This document shows positions 42,413 through 51,062 of a stretch of 64,000 bases of DNA, piece after piece. The position numbers and the translations under genes were made by a program. Numbering within the stretch: position 1 is the first letter of the stretch; each line of letters begins with the position of its first letter. Location of the stretch: contig NZ_CP017075.1 in NCBI RefSeq assembly GCF_001742225.1, positions 62,001 through 126,000 on the forward strand. The letters run 5' to 3'. The notes below the pieces were generated by a model. That model saw only the letters and a list, made by a program, of their open reading frames with translations. It was not told the origin of the DNA and did no database searches. Origin of the DNA: Novosphingobium resinovorum (GTDB lineage: Bacteria > Pseudomonadota > Alphaproteobacteria > Sphingomonadales > Sphingomonadaceae).

Positions 42413-43300
42413 TCAACCCAACGCGCGATGCAGCCGGTCCGGACCCGAAGAGGTGCGGGCCGGCTCGCAGCGCAGGGTGAGCAGGGCCTCGGCTGCGGCG
42501 TGGGTGTGATCGTCATCCACGTCGAGCGCCTGCGAGCCGTCGAGCATCACCACCGGCTTCAGGCGCTGCCCGATGCGGCGCGAAACGCGCTCGGTCGCAT
42601 CGCTCAGGCTGCTGGCCCGCAGGCGCAGCATGATCAGGTTGACGAAGCCGAACGCCCGCAGCACGCCGAGCGCATTGCCCGCGAAACGCCCGCCGCCGCG
42701 GAACACTTCCACCGCGCGCAGCGCCTCGGGATCGGCGGCGGCGTAGAGGTTGCAACTGGCATAGGCGCCATCCGCGAACTCGAGGAACGGGTGCGCATGC
42801 TGCGGATGGGCGGTGAGAACCGCGTCACGCGGCGCCATGGCGAAGGCGGCGTCGGAAGAATCGAGCGCGGCGATCATCACATCGATGGAAGCAGGCGTCA
42901 GGAGAGCATGGTCGGCCGTCGTCACCAGCAGCGGACCGTCCCAGTCCTGCGCCGCCGCCAACACGCTGTCGACGAGGTTCTCCCGCGCCTCGACCAGCTT
43001 GGCGATGCCCCGGCCGGGTAGTTGAGAGAGAACGTCGAACAGTCCCTCGAACGCCTCGCGCTCGACGGATATGGCCAGGCTTTCGACCGCCGGGTGGATG
43101 GCGGCAGTCTGCAGTACGTGCGCGACCAGAGGGCGACCATCCAGCGGCACGAGGCACTTGTGGCTCATCCCGAAGCGACGGGCCAGAGCGTCCGTCTCGC
43201 GCGGGTGTCGACCGGCGAGCACGATCATGCGCACCGGCGGTCCGGCGTATTTCTGCCCTGCCACATGAGCGGCGGACGCGGCGTGCGTCAGAGTATCCAT
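42413..43300 (-). CDS. MobA-like NTP transferase family protein
   Basis: 295-residue nucleotidyltransferase-like protein with a GT-A-type start 'MIVLAGRHPRE...HKCLVPLDGRPLVAHVLQTA' and the metal/nucleotide segment 'PLLVTTADHALLTPASIDVMI'. These are the signatures of MobA-like NTP transferases that couple NTPs to sugars or cofactors. The usual GxGxRxG loop is altered (LAGRHPRE), so activity or specificity may differ. ATG 43300. Convergent with the TonB receptor (3-bp gap), so unlikely to belong to the sulfur operon. The substrate is unknown. Confidence 0.68.
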   Translation of the reverse strand: MDTLTHAASAAHVAGQKYAGPPVRMIVLAGRHPRETDALARRFGMSHKCLVPLDGRPLVAHVLQTAAIHPAVESLAISVEREAFEGLFDVLSQLPGRGIAKLVEARENLVDSVLAAAQDWDGPLLVTTADHALLTPASIDVMIAALDSSDAAFAMAPRDAVLTAHPQHAHPFLEFADGAYASCNLYAAADPEALRAVEVFRGGGRFAGNALGVLRAFGFVNLIMLRLRASSLSDATERVSRRIGQRLKPVVMLDGSQALDVDDDHTHAAAEALLTLRCEPARTSSGPDRLHRALG

Positions 43301-43459
43301 GGCCGGCCCTTATCCGCGAGCGATGTGACGTCTCGGTGAACTTCGCCGTTGAAAGCCCGTGAATTTGCCGCGGGATTTCGCCGGCATGATTTGCACTGTC
43401 TTCCATTTGACCACCGTGCCAAGAAGCGTGGCTTGAAAATGCAGGCAGACAGGGACGCG

Positions 43460-45433
43460 ATGGCGAACGACACGATGGAGGTGCAACAGACGGCGGCGAG
43501 GGCTTCGGCAAAGGAGCTGACGCTGCGCGGCATCCTGCTGGGCGGGGCGATCACGCTGCTGTTCACGGCCGCGAACGTCTACCTCGGCCTGAAGGTCGGG
43601 CTGACCTTCGCCACCTCGATCCCGGCGGCGGTCATTTCCATGGCAATCCTGCGCGGGTTCAAGGACTCGACGATCTGGGAGAACAACATCGTCCAGACCG
43701 TGGCGAGCGCGGCGGGCACGCTGGCAGCGATCATCTTCGTGCTGCCCGGCCTCGTCATGATCGGCTGGTGGCAGGGCTTCCCGTACTGGACGACGGCCGC
43801 GATCACCGGCACGGGCGGTATCCTCGGCGTGCTGTTCTCGGTTCCGTTGCGCCGTGCGCTGGTGGTCGATACCCCGCTTCCCTATCCCGAAGGCCATGCC
43901 GCCGCCGAAGTATTGCGCGTTGGCTCAGGGTCGCGCGAGGGGGCGGAGGAAAGCGCGAAGGGCCTCTCCGTGCTGGTCTGGAATGCGCTCGCGTCCGTGG
44001 GTTTCGCGGTGCTGACGCAGACCCGGCTGATCGTTGGTGAGGCTGCGGTATGGTTCCGCACCGGTTCGGGCGCGACGGGGATTTCCGGCGGCCTGTCGTT
44101 CGCGTTGCTTGGCGTGGGGCACCTCGTCGGTCTGTCGGTCGGCATGGCGATGTTCCTGGGCCTCGTCATCGGCTGGTGGGCGCTGCTGCCGATCCTGACG
44201 GCGCAGAGCCCAATGGCGGGCGATGTAGGTGCCTGGGCGGGGGCGATCTTCTCGCGCGATGTGCGCTTCTTCGGCGCGGGCGTGATCGGCGTGGCGGCGG
44301 TGTGGACCTTGCTGCGGATCGCCGGGCCGGTGATCGGCGGCGTGCGCTCGGCGATGGCCGCGAGCCGTGCGCGCCATGCCGGTGAAGCGCTGGCCATCGA
44401 GGAGCAGGACCTTCCCATCACCGCCGTCGCGCTCGGAGCGCTGGCAATGATGGTGCCGATCGCGGTGCTGTTGTGGAGCGTCATCGCCGGTGGTCCGCTG
44501 GCCGGGAGCGAACTGGTGCTGATCGCGGGCGCGGTCGTCTTCGTCGTCGTCTTCGGCCTGCTGATCGCGGCGGTCTGCGGCTACATGGCGGGCCTGATCG
44601 GTGCGTCGAACTCGCCGGTGTCGGGTATCGGTATTCTCTCCGTCGTCGCTGCATCGCTGATGCTGGTCGGCTTGTTCGGGCGCGATTCCGGCGCAGAGAC
44701 GTCGTCGGCGCTGGTCGCCTATGCGCTGATCGTGACCGGCATCGTCTTCGGCGTCGCGACGATCTCCAACGACAACCTGCAGGACCTCAAGACCGGCCAG
44801 CTGGTCGGTGCGACGCCGTGGAAGCAGCAGGTCGCGCTGGTGATCGGCGTGGTGTTCGGATCGCTGGTGATCCCGCCGGTGCTCGATCTGCTCAACACCG
44901 CGTTCGGGTTCGCCGGGATGCCGGGCGCGGGGGCGAACGCCTTGCCCGCACCGCAGGCGGCGCTGATCTCGGCGCTGGCCAAGGGCGTGCTGGGCGGCAA
45001 CCTCAACTGGACGATGATCGGCTGGGGCGCCGCTGCGGGCGTGGCGTTCATCGTGCTCGACGAAGTGCTCGGCAAGGCCGGACGCCTGCGCCTGCCGCCG
45101 CTCGCGGTGGGCATCGGCATCTACCTGCCGATGAGCGCGATCCTGCCGGTCGTGATCGGATCGGTCATCGGCAAGGTCTACGACGGCTGGGCGGAGAAGC
45201 GCGCCGATCCCGAATTCGCGCTGCGCATGGGTGTGCTGACCGCCACGGGCATGATCGTGGGCGAGAGCCTGTGGGGCGTCGCCTTCGCTGGCATCGTCGC
45301 CGCATCGGGCAGCGATGCGCCGCTTGCGCTTGTTGGCGACGGCTTCGAGGTTCCCGCTTTGGTTGGCGGCACCGCGCTGTTCTTCGCGCTGGTGGCGTTC
45401 CTCTACGGTCGCACGCGCAAGCTGGTGGGGTGA
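43460..45433 (+). CDS. OPT-family oligopeptide transporter
   Basis: About 657 residues with 14-16 TM helices, typical of the prokaryotic OPT family that imports small peptides or metal-ligand complexes by proton symport. 'LTLRGILLGGAITLLFTAANVYLGLKVGLTFATSIPAAVISM', 'PYPEGHAAAEVLRVG' and 'ISNDNLQDLKTGQLVGATPWKQQVALV' are hallmarks. ATG 43460 is chosen because AGGGA lies just upstream; ATG 43439 and other earlier starts have weaker context. It is upstream of cstA, separated by a perfect palindrome. Inner membrane. Confidence 0.88.
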   Translation: MANDTMEVQQTAARASAKELTLRGILLGGAITLLFTAANVYLGLKVGLTFATSIPAAVISMAILRGFKDSTIWENNIVQTVASAAGTLAAIIFVLPGLVMIGWWQGFPYWTTAAITGTGGILGVLFSVPLRRALVVDTPLPYPEGHAAAEVLRVGSGSREGAEESAKGLSVLVWNALASVGFAVLTQTRLIVGEAAVWFRTGSGATGISGGLSFALLGVGHLVGLSVGMAMFLGLVIGWWALLPILTAQSPMAGDVGAWAGAIFSRDVRFFGAGVIGVAAVWTLLRIAGPVIGGVRSAMAASRARHAGEALAIEEQDLPITAVALGALAMMVPIAVLLWSVIAGGPLAGSELVLIAGAVVFVVVFGLLIAAVCGYMAGLIGASNSPVSGIGILSVVAASLMLVGLFGRDSGAETSSALVAYALIVTGIVFGVATISNDNLQDLKTGQLVGATPWKQQVALVIGVVFGSLVIPPVLDLLNTAFGFAGMPGAGANALPAPQAALISALAKGVLGGNLNWTMIGWGAAAGVAFIVLDEVLGKAGRLRLPPLAVGIGIYLPMSAILPVVIGSVIGKVYDGWAEKRADPEFALRMGVLTATGMIVGESLWGVAFAGIVAASGSDAPLALVGDGFEVPALVGGTALFFALVAFLYGRTRKLVG

Positions 45434-45438
45434 TCGTC

Positions 45439-45459
45439 GTCCCGGGCTTGACCCGGGAC
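45439..45459. repeat. Perfect hairpin GTCCCGGG-CTTGA-CCCGGGAC
   Basis: 8-bp arms, 5-nt loop, 5 bp after the OPT gene stop; followed by a run of mixed pyrimidines but no T-run. Same short-repeat family as 23887-23919. It may terminate or protect the OPT transcript. Confidence 0.7.
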
Positions 45460-45493
45460 CGCTGGGTGTCTTTAGCTATGCCCTCTGGCGCAG

Positions 45494-45572
45494 GGGGCTT
45501 CGACAAGCTCAGCCTGAGCGGGATTGAGAGCAGGTCTTCAAATCCCGCTCAGGCTGAGCTTGTCGAAGCCCC
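45494..45572. repeat. Perfect 32-bp inverted repeat (CTTCGACAAGCTCAG family)
   Basis: Arms 45494-45525 and 45541-45572 are exact reverse complements over 32 bp with a 15-nt loop. Near perfection suggests recent insertion or active maintenance. Between OPT and cstA. Confidence 0.9.
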
Positions 45573-45611
45573 ATCGGTTCAAACCGCCAGCGGTCGAACG
45601 GAGAGGCAGAC

Positions 45612-47657
45612 TTGAAGCACATCCCCTGGATCATCCTCGCGATCGTCGGAGCGGTCTGCCTTGCCGTGCTGGCGGTGTCGCGCGGAGAGGCGGTCAACGC
45701 GCTGTGGATCGTGGTCGCGGCGGTGAGCTGCTTCCTCGTCGCCTATCGCTACTATGCGCTGTATATTGCGCAGCATGTGATGCGGCTGGACCCCGCCCGC
45801 GCGACCCCGGCGCTCACCCGCGCCGACGGGCTGGACTACGTCGCCACCGACCGGCGCGTGCTGTTCGGACACCACTTCGCGGCGATCGCGGGGGCGGGGC
45901 CGCTGGTGGGGCCGGTGCTCGCGGCGCAGATGGGCTATCTGCCGGGCACCTTGTGGATCATCTTCGGCGTCGTGCTGGCAGGCGCCGTGCAGGACTTCAT
46001 GGTACTGTTCATCTCGATGCGGCGGGACGGCAAGTCGCTGGGCGAACTCGTGCGCATGGAGATGGGCGCGGTTGCGGGGACCATCGCGCTGGCCGGCGCC
46101 TTCCTCATCATGGTCATCATCCTGGCGGTGCTCGCGCTGATCGTGGTGCGCGCGCTGGCCGAGAGCCCCTGGGGCATGTTCACCGTCGCCGCGACGATCC
46201 CGCTGGCGCTGGCGATGGGCATCTACACCCGCTGGATCAGGCCGGGGCGCATCGGCGAAGTCTCCGTGCTGGGCTTCGTCGGCCTGATCGCGGCGATCGT
46301 GTTCGGCCAGAACGTCGCGGCTTCCGAGATTTGGGGGCCGCTGTTCACCTTCACCCCGCAGACCTTGTGCTGGATTCTGATCGGCTACGGCGCGCTGGCC
46401 TCGCTGCTGCCGGTGTGGCTGCTGCTGGCGCCGCGTGATTATCTTTCGACCTTCCTCAAGATCGGCGCGATCACGGCGCTGGCGGTGGGCATCGTCGTCA
46501 TGGCGCCCCCGCTGCGCATGCCCGCGCTGACCCAGTTCGTCGGTGGCGGCGGTCCGGCATGGTCCGGCGCGCTGTTCCCGTTCCTGTTCATCACCATCGC
46601 CTGCGGAGCGGTTTCCGGCTTCCACGCGCTCATCGCCAGCGGCACCACGCCCAAGTTGATTGGCAGCGAGACCGACGCGCCCTTCATCGGCTACGGCGCG
46701 ATGCTGATGGAGGCCTTCGTGGCGATCATGGCCCTCGTCGGCGCCTCGATCCTCGATCCGGGCATCTACTTCGCGATGAACAGCCCCGCCGCCGTGCTGG
46801 GCACCGACCCCGCCAGCGCCGCCCATGCGGTGACCGCGATGGGCTTCCCGGTGAGCGCCGACCTTCTGGTCCAGACCGCGCGCGACGTGGGCGAGCACAC
46901 CATCGTATCACGCACCGGCGGCGCGCCGACGCTGGCGGTGGCGATGGCGGAGATCTTCAGCCATGTCGCGGGCGGTACGGCGATGAAGGCGTTCTGGTAT
47001 CACTTCGCGATCCTGTTCGAGGCCCTGTTCATCCTCACCGCCGTCGATGCGGGCACCCGTGCGGGGCGGTTCATGCTGCAGGATCTGATCGGCCTTGCGG
47101 TGCCCTCGTTCCGGGCGGGGACTTCGTGGCTGCCGGGCGTGGTGGCGACGGCGCTGTGCGTGCTGAGCTGGGGCTTCTTCCTCTATCAGGGCGTCACTGA
47201 CCCGCTGGGCGGGGTGAACACGCTGTGGCCGGTGTTCGGCATCTCCAACCAGATGCTCGCCGCCGTGGCGCTGATGCTGGCAACGACCGTGCTGTTCCGC
47301 ATGAAGCAGCAGCGTTATGCCTGGGTCACCGTGGTCCCGACCGTGTGGCTGCTGATCTGCACGCTCAGCGCCGGTTCGCTCAAGCTGCTGTCGAGCGATC
47401 CGACAGTCGGTTTCCTCGCCCACGCGGCGAAGTTCGGCGCGGCTGTAGAGGCTGGCACGGTGCTGGCTCCGGCCAAGTCGATGGAGCAGATGCAGGCCAT
47501 CGTCTTCAACGACCGCGTCGATGCGGGGCTTTGCGCGGTGTTCCTCGCGGTGGTGGTGTCGCTGCTGTTCTTCACCGTGCGGACGTGCATGGCGGCCCTG
47601 CGTGGGGATCGGCCGACGGTGAACGAGAGCCCCGTGCAGATGGTCCCAGCGGAATGA
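45612..47657 (+). CDS. cstA: Carbon starvation protein A (pyruvate/peptide transporter)
   Basis: 681-residue CstA-family inner-membrane transporter with about 16-18 TM helices. 'DGLDYVATDRRVLFGHHFAAIAGAGPLVGPVLAAQMGYLPGTLWI' and 'GTWFPVFGISNQMLA'-like segments identify the family (uptake of pyruvate or peptides under carbon limitation). The start is TTG 45612: GGAGAGG (45600-45606) lies 5 nt upstream, and the next in-frame start is far inside. The stop overlaps the ybdD start (ATGA), the usual cstA-ybdD pairing. Confidence 0.93.
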   Translation: MKHIPWIILAIVGAVCLAVLAVSRGEAVNALWIVVAAVSCFLVAYRYYALYIAQHVMRLDPARATPALTRADGLDYVATDRRVLFGHHFAAIAGAGPLVGPVLAAQMGYLPGTLWIIFGVVLAGAVQDFMVLFISMRRDGKSLGELVRMEMGAVAGTIALAGAFLIMVIILAVLALIVVRALAESPWGMFTVAATIPLALAMGIYTRWIRPGRIGEVSVLGFVGLIAAIVFGQNVAASEIWGPLFTFTPQTLCWILIGYGALASLLPVWLLLAPRDYLSTFLKIGAITALAVGIVVMAPPLRMPALTQFVGGGGPAWSGALFPFLFITIACGAVSGFHALIASGTTPKLIGSETDAPFIGYGAMLMEAFVAIMALVGASILDPGIYFAMNSPAAVLGTDPASAAHAVTAMGFPVSADLLVQTARDVGEHTIVSRTGGAPTLAVAMAEIFSHVAGGTAMKAFWYHFAILFEALFILTAVDAGTRAGRFMLQDLIGLAVPSFRAGTSWLPGVVATALCVLSWGFFLYQGVTDPLGGVNTLWPVFGISNQMLAAVALMLATTVLFRMKQQRYAWVTVVPTVWLLICTLSAGSLKLLSSDPTVGFLAHAAKFGAAVEAGTVLAPAKSMEQMQAIVFNDRVDAGLCAVFLAVVVSLLFFTVRTCMAALRGDRPTVNESPVQMVPAE

Positions 47658-47827
47658 GAATGCTGCGCCAGATGCTGCGCCTCATGGTAGGGCAGCCGCC
47701 TTACGAGGCTTACCTCGCTCACATGGTACGCGCGCATCCTGACGCTACGCCGATGACCCGCGTGGAGTTCTTCCGCAACCGGGAGCAGGCGCGCTTTGGC
47801 GGCGCGGGCGGGGGCAAGTGCTGCTAG
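47654..47827 (+). CDS. YbdD/YjiX-family small protein (DUF466)
   Basis: 57-residue protein, 'GQPPYEAYLAHMVRAHPD' and 'PMTRVEFFRNREQARFGG' ending in GGGKCC, matching the YbdD/YjiX family that is encoded beside CstA-type transporters and is thought to be needed for their transport activity. ATG 47654 overlaps the cstA stop by 4 bp. Cytoplasmic; a terminal CC pair is conserved in the family. Confidence 0.9.
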   Translation: MRMLRQMLRLMVGQPPYEAYLAHMVRAHPDATPMTRVEFFRNREQARFGGAGGGKCC

Positions 47828-47834
47828 CCAGCTT

Positions 47835-47910
47835 CGTCATTGCGAGCGAAGCGAAGCAATCCAGGGCAGCGTAAACCGCCCTGGATTGCTTCGCTTCGCT
47901 CGCAATGACG
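47835..47910. repeat. Perfect 33-bp inverted repeat (CGTCATTGCGAGCGAAGCG family)
   Basis: Arms 47835-47867 and 47878-47910 are exact reverse complements with a 10-nt loop, placed between the convergent ybdD and SDR stops, so probably a two-way terminator. A solo partial half-copy (CGCTCGCAGTGACG) follows the Lrp gene near 18882-18895. Confidence 0.9.
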
Positions 47911-47922
47911 GAAATGGTGAGT

Positions 47923-48708
47923 CTAAGGCCGCATCACCCAGCCGCCGTCGATGTGGATCGTCTGCCCGGTGATCCACCGCCCGGCCTCCGAGCACAGCAG
48001 CAGCGCGGTGCCCACGAGTTCGGCCGGCTCCCCGCGCGAACGCAGCGCGCAGGTCATGTCGAGGAACTGGATGAACGGGGAATCGTCCGGCACCAGCAGC
48101 TTGCCCGCGTCCGACTTGACGTTGCCCGGCGCGATGGCGTTGCAGGTGATGCCGTCCTTGCCGAGTTGCTTGGCCAGTGTCGTCGTCAGCCCCACCAGCG
48201 CCAGCTTGGAGATGCCGTAGAGCCCGATCGCCGGAAACGCCCCGCCGCTGGTCTGGTTGACGATCCGCCCGCCGCCGCGCGCCCGCATCGAGGGGATCAC
48301 CGCCCGCGCGCAGAGCAACGCGCCGTTGAGGTTCACCGCGAAGGCGCGGTTCCACGCCTCCAGGCTGACCGTCTCGCAATTGTCGTAGCTGATATCGACC
48401 ATCAGCGCGGCATTGTTGACGAGGATGTCGATCCCGCCGAACGCCGCGCTCGCCGCCGCGCCCATCGCCAGTGTGGAGGCTTCGTCCGCCACGTCCACGC
48501 GCACGCCGACCGCCCGGCCGCCCGCCGCGACGATCTCCTGCGCGACGGCTTCGGCACCTTCGCCGTTGAGGTCGGCCACGACAATCGCCGCGCCCGCCTC
48601 GGCCAGCCCGAGCGCATAGGCGCGTCCGATGGAATTGCCGCGTCCGCCCGCGCCGGTGACCACCGCCACTTTGCTGTCCAGGCGGAACTGATCGAGGGAA
48701 AATGTCAT
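47923..48708 (-). CDS. Short-chain dehydrogenase/reductase (SDR) A
   Basis: 261-residue classical SDR: cofactor loop TGAGGRGNSIG, NNAA motif 'ILVNNAALMVD', catalytic Ser in NQTSGGA and Tyr-x3-Lys in YGISKLA. The N-terminal loop has an insertion relative to the TGxxxGIG consensus. ATG 48708 with AAGGA 7 nt upstream. Fifth and last gene of the catabolic operon (11 bp after SDR B). Oxidation of an alcohol or reduction of a keto intermediate is expected; the substrate cannot be named. Confidence 0.88.
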   Translation of the reverse strand: MTFSLDQFRLDSKVAVVTGAGGRGNSIGRAYALGLAEAGAAIVVADLNGEGAEAVAQEIVAAGGRAVGVRVDVADEASTLAMGAAASAAFGGIDILVNNAALMVDISYDNCETVSLEAWNRAFAVNLNGALLCARAVIPSMRARGGGRIVNQTSGGAFPAIGLYGISKLALVGLTTTLAKQLGKDGITCNAIAPGNVKSDAGKLLVPDDSPFIQFLDMTCALRSRGEPAELVGTALLLCSEAGRWITGQTIHIDGGWVMRP

Positions 48709-48719
48709 CGTATGGTCCT

Positions 48720-49475
48720 TCAGCCTGCGGTGATGCCCGCGTCGATGGAGAGGCACGCGCCATGGAAACCGCGCCCGGCGTCCGAGGCGAGGAGGACGAT
48801 CATGTCCGCAACGTCCTCTACCTCGACGAGCCCGCGCATTCCCGAGAAGCGCTTGAGCAGTTCGAAATCGCAGCCCTCCGGCGGCACGTAGTTCGCCGCG
48901 ATGCCGGTCATCATGCCGCCGGGGGCGAGGGCGTTGATGCGGATCGGCTGCTTCTGGAACTCCATCGCCAGCGCCTTGGTCATGCCGACGAGGCCCCACT
49001 TGCTCGCGCAATAAGCCGCAGCATAAGCCTCGCCGATATAGGAGGCGCAGGAGGCGACGTTGACGATCGCGCCCTTCGTTTCCAGCAAGTGCGGGATCGC
49101 CGCCTGCGAGAGGAAGAACGGCGCGTTGAGGTTGACGTCGATGGTCCGCTCGTACCGCTCGCGCGGCATCTCGGGCGTATTGGCGAGGTAGATCAGCCCG
49201 GCGACGTTGCACAGCGCGTCGAGCCGTCCGAAGGCCGCGACCGCGTTCGCGACGGCGGCGTGGCAGGCGGCGGGGTCGGAAAGATCGGCGACTTCGCTGC
49301 GCGCCTCGGCCCCGCACGATGCGGCCGTTTCGGCGAGGCCCACGGCATCGACGTCGACCAGCCACAGCTTCGCACCTTCCGCGCTCAGTTTCAGCGCGGT
49401 CGCGCGGCCGAGGCCGGAAGCGGCGCCGGTCACCAGCGCGACTTTGCCGGTCAGATTGAGGTTCTCGAAAATCAT
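48720..49475 (-). CDS. Short-chain dehydrogenase/reductase (SDR) B
   Basis: 251-residue classical SDR: TGAASGLG cofactor loop, Asp in VDVDA (favouring NAD(H)), 'CNVAG', catalytic Ser in NVASCAS and Tyr-Lys in YCASKWG. The start ATG overlaps the stop of the HIBADH-like gene (ATGA). It resembles the SDRs of terpene, steroid and lignin catabolism in sphingomonads, but a specific match is not claimed. Confidence 0.88.
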   Translation of the reverse strand: MIFENLNLTGKVALVTGAASGLGRATALKLSAEGAKLWLVDVDAVGLAETAASCGAEARSEVADLSDPAACHAAVANAVAAFGRLDALCNVAGLIYLANTPEMPRERYERTIDVNLNAPFFLSQAAIPHLLETKGAIVNVASCASYIGEAYAAAYCASKWGLVGMTKALAMEFQKQPIRINALAPGGMMTGIAANYVPPEGCDFELLKRFSGMRGLVEVEDVADMIVLLASDAGRGFHGACLSIDAGITAG

Positions 49476-50272
49476 GGTGTCTCTCCGGTGACGCCCGCAG
49501 CGTCGAGGAACGGCATCGCCGCCAGCGCGAGCGGGTTGCCCGGATGCGTGATGGCGCCGAGCAGGCTTACGTCCTTGAACAGCAGGCTCCCGCCGTGCGC
49601 GAAGGCGGGCGGGGCGGGCAGGCGGGCGTAGACCTCGAAGCCGAAGCTGCGCCCGCTCGACGCCTGGATGAGGTCGGCGAGCGCCGCGCGGTCCACGCCC
49701 AGCCCCTCGGCGATGGCGAGCGCGCTATGGGCGAGGCCCATGTGGGCGGCGAGCAGCGCGTTGTTGACGATCTTGGCCCGCTGTCCTGCGCCGGCCGGGC
49801 CGAGCAGCACGATCTTCGCGCCGAACGTCCGCAGCACGGGGAGGGCCCTGGCGAAAGCCTCTTCGCTGCCGCCGCACATCACGGTGAGGCGGCCTGCCTC
49901 GGCCGCCGGGCTGCCGCCGCTGACGGGGGCATCGAGCAGCAGTACCCCGCGCTTCGCGGCTTGCGCGGCGAGCGCTTCGCAAGTCTGCGGCAGGATCGTC
50001 GAGTGGATCGCCAGCACGCTGCCGGGGCGCATGGCGGGCAGCAGCAGGTCGCAGACTTGGACCACGTCCGCGTCGTTGACCACGCAGACGCCGATATGAT
50101 CGCAGGCCGTGCCGAGGTCTGCCACCGATGCCGCAACCTTCGCGCCCTTCTCGGCGAACGTGGCGAGCGCCTCGGGCCGCCGCGCCCAGACGGTCAGGGC
50201 ATTGCCCGTCATCATCCGCATGGCGATCGGCGCGCCTTGCGAGCCGAGGCCGATGAAACCCACTTCAGCCAT
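49472..50272 (-). CDS. 3-hydroxyisobutyrate dehydrogenase-family NAD(P)-dependent oxidoreductase
   Basis: 266-residue beta-hydroxyacid dehydrogenase: GFIGLGSQGAP cofactor loop, substrate segment 'DAPVSGGSPAAEAGRLTVMCGG', catalytic Lys in 'GAGQRAKIVNNALLA', slightly shorter than the usual ~290 residues. The family acts on 3-hydroxyisobutyrate, tartronate semialdehyde and related acids; LigD-type relatives differ. ATG 50272 overlaps the CMD gene stop by 8 bp. Part of the five-gene operon. Confidence 0.86.
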   Translation of the reverse strand: MAEVGFIGLGSQGAPIAMRMMTGNALTVWARRPEALATFAEKGAKVAASVADLGTACDHIGVCVVNDADVVQVCDLLLPAMRPGSVLAIHSTILPQTCEALAAQAAKRGVLLLDAPVSGGSPAAEAGRLTVMCGGSEEAFARALPVLRTFGAKIVLLGPAGAGQRAKIVNNALLAAHMGLAHSALAIAEGLGVDRAALADLIQASSGRSFGFEVYARLPAPPAFAHGGSLLFKDVSLLGAITHPGNPLALAAMPFLDAAGVTGETP

Positions 50273-51062
50273 TCCAGGGGAGTCCTTTCTCCACTTTGGC
50301 GATCATCTCGATCACCACGGCGTTGATGCGCGAGGCCTTGGGCCAACCCGCGTGGGTGCCGTACTGGAGGACGAATTCCAGCATTTCCTCGGGCTGGCAG
50401 TTGCCGCTCGCCATCGCCGCGTGGATGTGGCTGCGGATCGGGATGTCGGCGCCGGATTCGCAGACTCCGACGAGCGTGATCCACCGCCGCGAGGGCTCGT
50501 CGAGGCCGCGTCGTCGCCACATCTCGCCGAAGACGAAGGTGTTGATGCCGACCAGATAGGGTGAGTTCGGCGGGCCGGGCGGGAAGGTCATGACTTTCGC
50601 GAATTCGGCGTGGCCCTGATCGTTACGTTCCTGCGCGTCCCAGGGTTCGGCGCGGATCGGCGGCACGTCGGCAGGCGGCAGGCCCAGCGCTTCGGCCACG
50701 CGGGTGACGGCCCGGTCGAGCCTGCCGCCATTGCCCCAGCCCGAATAGACCGCGAGGTGGAGCCCCGCCTCGCGCAGTTCGGCGAGGGTCAGCGCGCCGG
50801 TGGCGAGCGCGCCGCGCACGAAGTCCTCGACCTGCCCGTCGGCCAGCCCGCAAGTCGCGGCCGAGGCCATCGCGACGAGGAAGCGGGCCCGGCGCGGCAG
50901 GCCGGGCCGGGTCCAGACCTCGGCGAAGACGAAGTCGCGCCAGGATTCCTCCAGCAGCGTGGTCGGGGCGGGGGCTTCGCGCCCGGTCACTTCGGCCTGC
51001 GTGGTGAGGCCGGCGGCGCTGCGCGCGGCGGGATCGAGCCGGGTCACTGGAGGTTGATCCAC
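50265..51062 (-). CDS. Carboxymuconolactone decarboxylase-family protein with two CMD domains
   Basis: 265 residues with two CMD-like helical domains (about 35-130 and 155-260); each has the 'E-W....R.....A...' helix pattern, e.g. 'ESWRDFVFAEVWTRPGLPRRARFLVAMA' and 'FGEMWRRRGLDEPSRRWITLVGV'. The AhpD CxxC is absent (single Cys each), so a decarboxylase- or lactonase-like role is likelier than a peroxidase. GTG 51062 overlaps the ALDH stop by 19 bp. The double form is known in protocatechuate-pathway fusions; the substrate here is unknown. Confidence 0.82.
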   Translation of the reverse strand: MDQPPVTRLDPAARSAAGLTTQAEVTGREAPAPTTLLEESWRDFVFAEVWTRPGLPRRARFLVAMASAATCGLADGQVEDFVRGALATGALTLAELREAGLHLAVYSGWGNGGRLDRAVTRVAEALGLPPADVPPIRAEPWDAQERNDQGHAEFAKVMTFPPGPPNSPYLVGINTFVFGEMWRRRGLDEPSRRWITLVGVCESGADIPIRSHIHAAMASGNCQPEEMLEFVLQYGTHAGWPKASRINAVVIEMIAKVEKGLPWNG

